This document shows, one piece after another, positions 24,106 to 33,634 of a DNA stretch of 64,000 nucleotides (position 1 is the first letter of the stretch; every line of letters starts with the position of its first letter). The notes under the pieces were generated by a model. It searched no databases. It saw only the letters and a program-made list of their open reading frames with translations, and was not told the origin of the DNA. The position numbers were made by a program, and so were the translations under genes. Source of the stretch: Chelonoidis abingdonii. Taxonomy: Eukaryota > Chordata > Testudines > Testudinidae. The DNA lies in the NCBI RefSeq assembly GCF_003597395.2, contig NC_133774.1:34118155-34182154 (forward strand). Reading direction: 5' to 3'.

Positions 24106-25158
24106 CTGCCTGAATGATGTCTCCACTATATAGGAGCACCTTTCTCCTTGAAATAACATGACTACAGTATATTTGTGTACCTACTGAAAATAATCTGTCC
24201 CCCATTCTCTGAATAAGGATTGAATGAAATCCTAGACAACGCCCTAATTTTAGTTCTCAATGCCACTATATTCTAGTAATGAAAAAGCAACCTAAGTGTG
24301 TCTTATAATTACTGATGCAGAAATTCATTAACAGGCATTGACTCCAACTATACTGAAATGGAGGTGAAGAGGGTGAGTTGCATTGCCCACGATTAAACAC
24401 TTCTTCAGTTCACCAGTGCAGAACTAATTCTCCTTCCACTTTGCAACTGATCTATATTTTTTTCCAGGTGGACAAGAGGAGGGGGAGAGCAGGGAACTGA
24501 TGACTCAACAGAGAAAAATATAGGGTGACTGATCTACAATGAATCAACTACAAGATATACTATTAAACAGTGGGGTCTAGCTGGGTCAGCCTCTGTGTTC
24601 TTACTACATAAGGAAGCTTTTCATACTTGCAATAGGTTTTGTGAAGGAAGTTGTGTGGAAAAAAAATTATATTATGCTGAAAAAGAACACTCCTTAGGCT
24701 CCTTAGTCATCTGTCATATTGATCTGTAAAAAAATTATCCCAGTCTAATAGATGAGAAAAACCACTTTCTTATCCAAATGTTTAAGGTCTTAAATATAAT
24801 CCAATATGCCCTAATCCAAAATCCATCAAAGTAAACATGGATCTTTCCATTTGCTTCAATATGCTTTGGATCGTGCTTTTACAGAAGCTGCAATTTCTGG
24901 TGGAAATAAATTCACATTACCTTTGGATATGTAGTTACTTGAGTGTTGGTGATGGTGGGGGTCCAATCAGCAAAGCTTAAATCCATCTCACTTTGGGAAA
25001 GCACTTAAACATTTATTTAATTTAAAGCATATGCATACATTCTACTGAAGTTAGTTAATTTGGGGTAGATCTGAATTATTTGCAATGGGCATCATTAATG
25101 AGGAAAAAAGAACTGATCTTATCTTTGGTTCTATACCAGACCCATAGAGTACCCTTTG
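24106..25158. other. Unassigned DNA
   Basis: 24345-24440 has a weak, diverged SINE-like order (GAGGTGAAGAGGGTGAG, then ATTGCCCACGATT, then CCAGTGCAGAAC). Nothing else is recognised. Confidence 0.35.
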
Positions 25159-25800
25159 CTAAAGGGTTTGTATAACTTTCTGGAGGGTGTGATTTCTTTT
25201 TATTAATCCATTGAAGTCTGACAAAGGTGACACTGCCACAGTTGTCTTATTTGGTAAAGACACCAGGTGTTTGGCTGGGTTAAAGCACCCCCAATCTACA
25301 ATTGTTTTTCCCTTGCCAAGAATATTCTGAACATCTGGTCTACCGTGTTTAATTATGTACAAATTATATGCACTCAGTCTTGGTCTTTTCTTATTTCATG
25401 TGAATTCTAACATTTTTTATATTCCTGCTAGAGTTTTATCTGAAATGATCTCAGAAAGACTTTTAAACAAGAAAGATATCCTTTCAAAATATTCATTGTG
25501 ACTATAGCTATTCTTCTCAGCCAAGAAATTGCATACTTCCCCCAGCACTCCAGATCTTTTTTTCATTTGCTGAAGTAGAGGTTTGACATTTAAATCATAG
25601 AGCTCTTATCGGTTGTTTGAGTTTTGAATTCCCATGTAACTTATAGAGTATGTTTCCCATTTGTACCCAAATGTTTTCTGGAGGAATGACTTTTCAGAGC
25701 CTGGAAAATTTATGCAACCATTTCAGATTTGGCATAATTTTCTTTAAATACAGATGCTTTCGCAAATTCCAAGATCTCTTTAGAAACTAATTTCAGGGAA
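25159..25800 (-). mobile_element. L1-type LINE, ORF2 C-terminal remnant
   Basis: L1 ORF2 encodes an endonuclease/reverse transcriptase; this relic covers the part after the RT palm. On the minus strand, pieces in changing frames read YMGIQNSNNR then ELYDLNVKPLLQQMKK (about 25635-25555), KKDLECWGKYAISWLRRIA then IVTMNIL (about 25560-25480), SLSEIISDKTLAGI, NKKRPRLSAYNLY and IVDWGCFNPAKHLVSLP. These follow the order of the L1 block containing YLGIQ, DLxxWxxxxxSWxxRIAxxxMNIL, NKKRPR and the VDW...PAK.WVS motif. At least three frameshifts and several stops occur. It is separate from the CR1 copies and older looking. Neither the 3' end nor a poly-A tail is visible. Confidence 0.75.
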
Positions 25801-25904
25801 ATATTCATTTCTATAAGGCTCTGCTCCATCTCTCACCTGCCACTCTCAGGCTTCTGTGTGTTTCATACACGGGAGCAGCAAGACAGCAGAGAAAATACAG
25901 TGGC

Positions 25905-26040
25905 GAAATTCAGTGGTGTGAAAATTAAGATCCCAATTCTCATCTCACTCTCATTGGCAGTACACCATTTAACTCCACTGAATTAAAAGGAGTTGCTCCT
26001 GATTTACACTGGTGTAAGTGGGAGCAGAATCAAGCTCTAA
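25905..26040. repeat. Palindromic interspersed repeat
   Basis: CATCTCACTCTCATTGG and TTAACTCCACTGAATT at the left pair with GAGTTGCTCCTGATTTACAC and TGGTGTAAGTGGGAGCAGA at the right, centred near the paired TCCACTGAA. Same family as 12948-13112. Confidence 0.45.
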
Positions 26041-26330
26041 ACATTTCTCAGTTTCAGCATTCAGCGATATGTACAGCCAAACTTTCTTATGAATCAGTTG
26101 GAAAATTCCAATTGCAATCTAGATCAAAAATATTTAGATTAACCAGTTCATAAAACAGTAAAAAAACTATTAACTGATTGTCTATGACAGTGATTTCTCA
26201 CTATGGATGATCTATTCAGACACAGCTATATTTGAACCTTTTGGGAATATTATGAAGCTGGTGCATAAAATAAGGATTCCTTATCAAGCCAGTCAGACAG
26301 CGGGGCTCTGGACAACTGGAGAGCTGACCA

Positions 26331-26460
26331 GGGAGCCAGGCAGCCCAGAGATCTGGGCATCCCATTAGCCCATGTAGCCAGGGATTGCAGGAAGCCAGGC
26401 ATCTCAATAAGCCATTTAGCCTGTGATCAAGGGAAGCTAGGCAGTCTGGAGGTCTGTCTT
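26331..26460 (+). repeat. Imperfect tandem units
   Basis: GGGAGCCAGGCAGCCC, GGAAGCCAGGCATCTC and GGGAAGCTAGGCAGTCT recur at roughly 50-65-bp spacing, each followed by a diverged CCATGTAGCC or CATTTAGCC segment. A degenerate minisatellite of about three units. Confidence 0.45.
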
Positions 26461-26649
26461 TCAGATAGGCTGCCAGGTAGCCAAAATTTTCTATTTTGGT
26501 TCTTTAAAAATGGATTTTTCAGAATATCTGTCCACAGAAAATGTAGTTTCTTACTTTTTGTCCCAATTCAGGACATTTTTTTCCTTGAAATTCTAACTTT
26601 TTTGCAGAACAGAAATTCCATTTTCTGATCCACCCTAGTTATATAAAAT

Positions 26650-26785
26650 TTACAGATGGGCAGACTAACTCAGGACAATGATGTGAGTTACCCACTGTTT
26701 GTTAGAAGGTATGTCAATGGCAGAACTGAGAAAAGAACTCTGGGATATTCCCTCCTAGCCACCTGCCCCTGCTTACTCCATCTCT
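26650..26785 (-). mobile_element. MIR-like SINE fragment
   Basis: TTACAGATGGGCAGAC, then AATGGCAGAACTGAG, then a CTCTGGGATATTCC segment appear in the order expected of a MIR-type SINE read backwards. Diverged. Confidence 0.42.
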
Positions 26786-26967
26786 CCTGTTGACATTTTC
26801 CATGTAATGACTCGTGACTGATGCAGTGAGTTTTGAGTCAGTTTCTCAATAGAAAAAGAAGTGACAGTAGAAGGATAGTTTCAAAAGTAGATGCATCTTC
26901 TGAGCAACAGCATGCAGGCTTTAATCAGAAGACATTAATCTAATGGGACCTTGTGTGGGCTCTCTAA

Positions 26968-27262
26968 GGGTATGTCTACACTACCCACCGGATCTGCAGG
27001 TAGTGATTGGTTTATCGGAGATCGATATATCGCGTCTCATCTAGATGTGATATATCGATTCCTGATCACACTCCTGTCGACTCCGGAACTCCACCAGGGC
27101 AAGTGGCAGTAGCGGATTCGACAGGGGGAGCCGTGGCCATCGATCCCACGCCGTGAGGACAGGAAGTAAGTCAAAATAAGATACTTCGACTTCAGCTACA
27201 CTATTCCTGTAGTTGAAATTGCGTATCTTACATCAACTCCGCCCGCTAGTGTAGACCAGGAC
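26968..27262. mobile_element. Harbinger-like MITE with TAA target duplication, 295 bp
   Basis: The left terminus is GGGTATGTCTACACTA. The right terminus reads TAGTGTAGACCAGGAC, whose inverse is GTCCTGGTCTACACTA. TAA occurs just outside both ends (26965-26967 and 27263-27265), fitting the 3-bp target of PIF/Harbinger elements. Inner inverted motifs include ATCGATATATCGCG near 27021 and TGATATATCGATTCC near 27048. Non-coding. The fragment at 1-217 belongs to the same broad family. Confidence 0.65.
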
Positions 27263-27667
27263 TAAGAGGCTAGGTCTGATATAGCATAAAGTATGTGCAG
27301 TGCTTCCCCCCGTGAGTGTAGAAAACTTTACAGGGAAACCCAGAGGAATCCACTTACACTAATGGGAGCAATACTTAAAGTATAATGAGCCAATAAAACA
27401 CATTGTGGACAATAAAAACCCTGACAGTGTACAACCCACCCTGAATGGCTTTATTTAAACAAACAAGGAGTTAGAAATTGATTGTAGGAAATGATACATA
27501 ATGCTGGATAAGCAACTCAATTGCAAATGGAGTAATGGAAAAACCCTACAATCCAACCTTCCTTCCAAATTGATCCCCTTTATGCAAAGACAAACTAACT
27601 GCCCACATTAGGATTACTGGGTACTCAGCTATAAGGGCCTGTTTTTACAGACAGAAATATTGTTTGC
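27263..27667. other. Unassigned DNA
   Basis: Nothing recognised. Confidence 0.35.
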
Positions 27668-27822
27668 AGTGTGGTTATGGTAACTATGTTGTTCCCAGGA
27701 TATTAGAAAGGCAAAGTGGGTGAGGTCATACCTTTCATTGGACCAACTTCTATTGGTGGAAGAGACAAAATTTCGAGCTCTTCTTCCAGTTTGTGAAAGA
27801 TATTACCTGACCCACCTTGTAC
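27668..27822 (-). mobile_element. Second-type Penelope-like element, tail portion
   Basis: Read on the minus strand: AGAAGAGCTCGAAATTTTGT, TCTCTTCCACCAATAG, AAGTTGGTCCAATGAAAGG, ACCTCACCCACTTT, TAATATCCTGGGAACAAC. This is the 3' UTR of a second turtle Penelope-type family, ending in the same kind of AACA(C/T)(G/A)G(C/T)TAC block as the 20.5-kb copy. At the right, GATATTACCTGACCCACC (about 27799-27816) is the same tail motif in the opposite direction, so this insertion too has tail sequence at both ends. No coding part is left. Confidence 0.62.
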
Positions 27823-30821
27823 AGAAAAATTGGCAGGCATGTAGATAGGGACTCTAATGGAGGGGTAGGAGAGGAGAAATGTTGGGATAGAGATCTCTCA
27901 GGAATCACTGATTTCCAGTATAAAGGTCAACAAGTTGCAAATTGTGGCATATGACTTTCTGGAGTCAAACATAGTTTATTTCCTCTTAGTTGGGAGCAGG
28001 AACCCTGGTCTTTCTGAGGCAAAAGCAAAATCAGGCAGCTAAGGGTTTCTCCACTCTTGGTCTTTTACTTGACTTTTTCCCTTAAGTCCTCACAGTGGGT
28101 ACACAGTTTCTTAGGTGTCTTGTAAGTCATCCATATCTTCAGTGCTGCCTCTCCTCAGCATCCTAGTCATCTTCCCATTTTTCTAGTGAGAAAGCTTTGG
28201 AGCCAAGATTTGTCTCAGAGTCACTGTTACAAATAGTAGTGTATTCACAATGGCTCTGCATTGAATGACTTGTAGACCTCAAAAATTAATGGTAAGTTCC
28301 AAAAGTTATATTATCCATCCATCCATCCTGTTATATATCTCTTTTGCCTATTCAAAGTCAGTCTTACAATGGGTTCTCAAGGCCAGAATATTCCTCCAGT
28401 ATTTTTTTTTTAAATGGAAGTGATGAAAATCTACAGATATAGTGCAATTTTTATGGCAGCCCAGCTTTTATGTTTTCTATTCCTCTATGGAACAGGCTCC
28501 TATTTAGCCAGAAAAATCATAACTTTTTAGAGTAAATTACCTTATAAAAAAGGAGAGTGGGATTACATTACAGAAAAAAATGGTCTGTGTACTGAAAGTA
28601 GTTTTGTAAACCCCAAAACACTGTCCGTGTGGTGTGCCAAACCTCAAAGTCCATAGGGCTCATCTGATAATTCTCTAATTTTTAGTACCATGTTTTTAAA
28701 ACTTCATCATAACACAGTAGCTGACAACACAAATTTTCCACTGTAATAGAAAGGTTAGTATGTAAAAGACAAGAAAAATAATAAAAAGAAAATATAAAGT
28801 GAGTTATACACAACCCCAAATATGTTGTACTGACAGTCTTAAAAGAGTAGAAGAATTTTTTTTTTTAAATTGATTATGTACTGAAATAGAATAGAAGTTA
28901 TTCAGGATAAGGAAGAACCGATGTATACCTCTGTCAGTCTCTTGGGATCAAATGCTGATCCAAAAGGCAGCTGCACCCGCAGATGAGCAATTTTTTTCAA
29001 TACAATTACCTTGATTGCAGCTAATCTGATTTGGACTGCTGTATACATGTATGTGTATCTAATCTTACATAAGGGTTGATGCCTTTGGTGGCTGAATTAG
29101 GTCGAAATACAAAAGACAAAATAGCTAATAAGTAAGAAACATTATCAAGATTTTAAATCCACAATTGTACTCTATTTGCACAAACCCATTGCTTTGATGA
29201 AAATTGTTTATTGCATGGCTAAATTCTTATCTAGAAGGCATCTTCTGGGCTTTGAAGATTTTACCATGTAGTCTTAGAAATAAAAAATTGAGCAAATTGC
29301 TGTGCTTTTCTGTAATTTTGTAAAACAGGGTGTTTCAAGATAAATTATACTAGCGGACGGTATCTGTCTTGTACCACAAAACACATGTAAAATACCTGTA
29401 ATTTAGTCATTTTAAGGAATGCATGAAAAAGGTAATAAACACAAACACAGCCATCCTAGTTTGCAGACATGCAGACTTCACAAGTTAGAAAGGTCTCAGG
29501 CTTACTAAATATCAAAGATGGGATCTGTTCTGCACACCAAACTACCTAAAATTGCCTTCAGATTTAAGCCACAATTTATTTCAAATGGCATGAAGTTGTA
29601 GCTGGCAGCACTAGTGCACACAGACACAAATGCTGAATGCATGTATGTGTCTGTTCCTCAGTGGCTGAGCTAGAAATATAACCTATCTCTAAGTTATAGA
29701 TATAGATGTGCTTGGGTCTACTGAAGAAACGTATTTAGATATAGCACACAAATAAAATAGTCACATAGTCTTGATTTCAATGCCAGCTTTGTTTCTTAAT
29801 AAATATTTTTAATGTCCTTTTCCATAAAATACTTTGTTTTCAGAGCACTTTCTTCTCCAAATCTCTCCTATTCTATTTTGGAATGTTATGTGTTCGATGT
29901 AGTTTTCTAAAATATTTTGCTCCTTTTTCCTATTCAGGCAGCACTTGCTGTGTGTTTTCATTGCTAATATTTATAAAAGCAGAAAATTAAGATGATGGTA
30001 TTATCTTTTGCTGTATACCAAAACCAGTAACAAGAGGGAAAAGGTGATTTGGGCAGGAAGAATAATGGTGAACTTTAAATCGCCTGTTAATGCACTGAAT
30101 TTTATGAGACACTATTTATTCCCTTGAACTCATACCACCCTGAGACATGAACATGTTTCCAGGAAGGACCTTTTCAGAATAGATGGAGATACTTAAGATT
30201 TTATTGCCATTTTTCCATTTTACTAATATATTCTAACACTCTGATGTTAAATTTCACATGATGGTTGAAAACTTTTTTTTTTGTACAGTGGTTATAATAC
30301 AATGGTATGATTTCACACTCTTTTAACATCTGCTTGCGACTCCCCAGAGATTCTTTTATATCTATATCTATGTTTGTCTTCAAAAACAGTCCCACAATGA
30401 GAATTAGGCACATAGATGTTTAGTAGGATTTTCAAAAATGTCTATGTGCATCTTTAATCATTTTAATTTTAAATTCTGGCCTTTCGTCTTTCACAATATC
30501 AACCCTTCAACTCTATATTTACAGCTGTATAACTGAGAGAAGAATTTGACCTACTGACTTTAAAGAGACTTTCAATATCTTAATAAATGACTGAAAAATG
30601 TGTTTGGATTCATTAAAAACTGACCCAAACATTTGCTAAGAACTCAGACTGAGCATGAGTCTGTTCTGATATTTCAAAAAGTTTTGATAGTTTTGTATTT
30701 TGTGGGATTAAACAATTGTGGTAAATGAAACAGTCAACCATATGACTATACTTTCAAGATGAAAGTACAAGTGTATGACAAACAGCACAGAAGTAGCAGA
30801 AAGTAGGACATTTAATAAAAC
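27823..30821. other. Unassigned AT-rich DNA
   Basis: Three kilobases without a convincing gene or repeat. Present are CATC repeats at 28316-28327, poly-T/A runs (28400-28410, 28857-28866) and a TATATCTATATCTATG run near 30357. With no repeats visible by eye, this is the least repeat-disturbed stretch of the window and a reasonable place to look for conserved non-coding elements. Confidence 0.35.
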
Positions 30822-31085
30822 TCAGTTTTGCAAAACAGTATATTGACAGGACCTGTACTCCCCATAATGTATGTACTGTGTCCTTTTCATCTCATCATCA
30901 TCTGAATTAAACAGTTGCTGGTCTGAAGAGAAGTAGAAGCAGCAGTTGTGACACCAATATTCTTGTATGGTCTTTACCAGCCAGGTACCAGTGAGATATA
31001 GGAATGAATAGACATGAGGGTAGTGATCCCCACAGAAATGCCTGCAAAGATGGAATAGTTTCCCTTGGGTGGAGAGCCCACTCAT
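30822..31085 (-). other. Unidentified open frame, possible last exon or retrocopy remnant
   Basis: An 87-codon frame has a protein-like composition and ends in an acidic stretch (FNSDDDEMKR) followed by an aromatic-rich C-terminus. It has cysteine pairs (CRHFCGDH, WCHNC). On the minus strand TTTGCAG at about 31045 precedes a possible exon, and ATTAAA lies shortly after the stop. I do not recognise the family. A second overlapping minus frame exists, no partner exon was found, and chance remains the simplest explanation. Confidence 0.18.
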
Positions 31086-31820
31086 GGAACATATACAGAC
31101 TTCAGGCAGGCATAAAATTATAGTATGCCCAATTAACCTGTCACTATGGAGGTTGTTAATTGTCTTTTTGAACAGAGAAATCCTGACACCTGTGAATTTT
31201 CCTGCATCTCTGTTAACCTATGGGCTTGGTAGTTTCTTTTCTATCTACCTCTTTGTACCAGTGCTGCAATGCAATTCTGCTGATTGCTATTTCTGGGACC
31301 GCAGTACTGCTTCAAGTGCAGAAGTCTAGAAATGACATTTCAGTACTGAGTGTGCTGAATCACTGGCAGTAATATGTCATTTCCAGAAGCACTACCTCTA
31401 ACAGACATTTTGTCATGGCAGATCAGTGGGTTGGAGGCTAAAAGCAGATTACTCATGGGTAGAAGCAGATAACGAGCATTTTTATTGTGAACACATCTCT
31501 CTCTGTTTTAAAGTTGTTATTCTCAAGGATTATTTCAATGACCGCAGTTGTGATTTTGATTTTATGAAATGAAATTGTAATACTGTACACGCCCACAATG
31601 GTTTGTCCATGAGGTCAGTATTAACAGATTTAACAGATGCAGTTTATTGTTCTCTCAGCTGCTAGGCTTCTCTGAATAAGATAGTGATTTCAATTTAAAT
31701 TGCCCATCCTAATGTCTGAAATTCACAATCTAATTGGCATTAAATGTGGTTCATAATCCTGACACATTCAGACAACTAGTCAAAAGAGAATTAAAATATA
31801 AAACAATAAGCATGCTGTCA
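31086..31820. other. Unassigned DNA
   Basis: Only a short inverted repeat is seen: TCTAGAAATGACAT (about 31328) against ATGTCATTTCCAGA (about 31374). Confidence 0.35.
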
Positions 31821-31828
31821 TTTAAACA

Positions 31829-32041
31829 CAGGGGCGGCTCCAGGCCCCAACACGCCAAGTGTGTGCTTGGGGCGGCAAGCTATGGAGGGTGCTCTGCCGG
31901 TCGCTGGGAGGGCGGCAGGCAGGCTGCCTTCGGTGGCATGCCTGCGGAGGGTCCACCGGAGCCGTGGGACCGGCGACCGGCAGAGCACCCCTCGTGGCAT
32001 GCCGCCGTGCTTGGGGCGGCGAAATGTCTGAGCCGCCCCTG
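31829..32041 (+). mobile_element. hAT-type MITE, GC-rich, 213 bp, perfect target duplication
   Basis: The terminal inverted repeats are perfect over 12 bp (CAGGGGCGGCTC / GAGCCGCCCCTG). Both flanks are TTTAAACA (31821-31828 and 32042-32049), an exact 8-bp hAT target duplication. The core contains GGTCGCTGGGAGGGCGGCAG and CTTGGGGCGGC motifs shared with 32866-33192. Several open frames of 60-114 codons cross it on both strands; they come from its base composition. The intact duplication suggests this is among the younger insertions here. Confidence 0.88.
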
Positions 32042-32309
32042 TTTAAACATCTATTGGTCTCAGGTAAAGGGCTGTTGATTTGACACAAGATGACAGATGG
32101 CTGTTGTTATATTTTTTTAAAACTATAATTTTTCCTCACAGAACAAATAGAAGGTTCCCTGATTTAAAATAAAAATAATGTACCAGATAATTTGGGATTG
32201 TCTTAAATCCGGACAAATTTCTCTTTTGTTGTACCGTTCATTGGTTGAATGAGATTTAGCATGTGGAACTCTTCCCTCTAGCATGTGGAACCAATGCTCT
32301 AGCATGTTA

Positions 32310-32363
32310 GGATCATAGAATCATACAATCACAGAATATCAGTGTTGGAAGGGACCTCAGGAG
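32310..32363 (-). mobile_element. CR1 3'-end stub
   Basis: ATCATAGAATCATACAATC, then TGTTGGAAGGGACCTCAGGA, is the reverse of a CR1 3' terminus. It is only about 54 bp long and abuts the hAT relic at 32364. It is either a severely 5'-truncated insertion or what a deletion left. Confidence 0.7.
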
Positions 32364-33634
32364 ATAATGTTGGCCACTTCCGGTTTATAAAGTTACCTGA
32401 AAGTGAGAACAGGCATTTGCATGGCCCTGTTGTAGCCTGCATTGCAAGAAATTTGCAAGCCAGATATGCTAAACATTCATATGTCCCTTCTGCATCAACC
32501 ATCATTCCAAGGGACATGCGTCCATGCTGGTAATGGGTTCTGCTTGATAACAATCAAAAGCAGTGTTCATTTTCATTATCAGAGTCAGATGCCACCAACA
32601 GAAGGTTGATTTTCTATTTTAGTGATTCAGGTTCTGTAGTTTCCACATCAGACAGTTGCTCTTTTAAGACTTCTGAAAGCATGCTCCACACCTCATTACT
32701 CTCAGATTCTGGATGGCACTTCAGATTCTTAAACCTTGGGTTGAGTGCTGTAGCTGTCTTTAGAAATATCACATTGGTACCTTCTTTGCGTTTTGTGAAA
32801 TCTGCAGTAAAACTGTTCTTAAAATGAACAATATGTGCTGGGTCATCATCCAAGACTGCTATAACCAGGGCCGGCTCTAGCCATTTCGCCGCCCCAAGCA
32901 CGGCGGCATGCCGCGGGGGACGCTCTGCCACTCGCTGATCCCGCGGCTCCGGTGGACCTCCCGCAGGCATCCCTGCGGAGGGTCCACTGGTCCTGCGGCT
33001 CCGGTGGACTTCCTGCAGGTGTGCCTGCCAATGCTCCACCGGAGCCGCAGGACCAGCGGACCCTCCGCAGGCACGCCTGCGGGAGGTCCACCGGAGCCGC
33101 CTGTCGCCCTCCCGGCAACCAGCAGAGCGCCCCCCCCCCAGCATGCCACCCCAAGCACGCACTTGGCGCGCTGGGGCCTGGATCCAGCCCTGGTTATAAC
33201 ATGAACTATATGGCAGAATGCGGGTAAACCAGAGCAGGGGACACAATTCTCCCCCAAAAGTGCCATGGAAATTCCTGTTCTCACTTACTGGTGACATTGT
33301 AAATAAGAAGAGGGCAGCATTATCTCCTGTGAATGTAAACAAACTTGTTTGTCTTACCGATTGGCTGAACAAGAGGTAGGACTTGCAGGTGCTGAAGTTT
33401 TATATCGTTTTGTTTTTGAGTGCAGTTATGTAAAAAAACCCTACATTTGTAAGTTATGCTTTCACAACAGAGATTGCACTACGGTACTTCTATGAAGTGA
33501 ATTGAAAAAATACTGTTTCTTCTGTTTATCATTATTACAGTGCAAATATTTGTAATAAACAATATACACTTTGATTTCAAATATAACACAGAATTCAATG
33601 TACATGAAAATATAGAAAAACATCCAAAATATTT
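32364..33634 (-). mobile_element. Palindromic hAT relic, copy B, with transposase fragments
   Basis: hAT transposases cut and paste DNA and end in a dimerisation domain. Here the minus strand from about 32860 to 32550 carries a central transposase segment (DDDPAHIVHFKN, TADFTKRKEGTNVIF, LNPRFKNLKC). It runs on into a C-terminal arm at 32550-32380 (GPCKCLFSLSG). At the other side, 33240-33375 encodes the same C-terminal arm on the plus strand (SGDIVNKK, RAALSPVNVNKLVCL). So two copies of the dimerisation-domain region face outward around a central part, as in copy A at 56088-60186. The outermost ends are missing: a CR1 stub abuts at the left and a CR1 at the right. The MITE at 32866-33192 is inserted in the centre. 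Stops and frameshifts are present. Confidence 0.85.
32866..33192. mobile_element. hAT-type MITE inside hAT relic, GC-rich, 327 bp
   Basis: Ends CAGGGCCGGCTCTAG and, inverted, CAGGGCTGGATCCAG. The flanks GCTATAAC (32858-32865) and GTTATAAC (33193-33200) agree at 7 of 8 bases. Removing the element restores GCTATAAC followed by ATGAAC, as in the uninterrupted relative at 59317-59332 in reverse. The interior is a run of GGTCCACCGGAGCCGC / GCGGCTCCGGTGGACC blocks, highly self-complementary. Long open frames (up to 252 codons across the hAT junctions) are a by-product. Confidence 0.87.

Noticed and set aside
26331..26460. CRISPR-like or satellite array
   Set aside because: The units are only three, diverged and unequally spaced, and the genome is vertebrate. 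It is a degenerate minisatellite at most.
31734..32088. Overlapping open frames of 60-114 codons on both strands
   Set aside because: They all lie in the GC-rich MITE at 31829-32041, where stop codons are rare by composition.
32614..33372. 252-codon minus frame as a possible gene
   Set aside because: It is a concatenation of a hAT transposase fragment, an inserted MITE and an opposite-strand hAT arm, so no real protein is implied.
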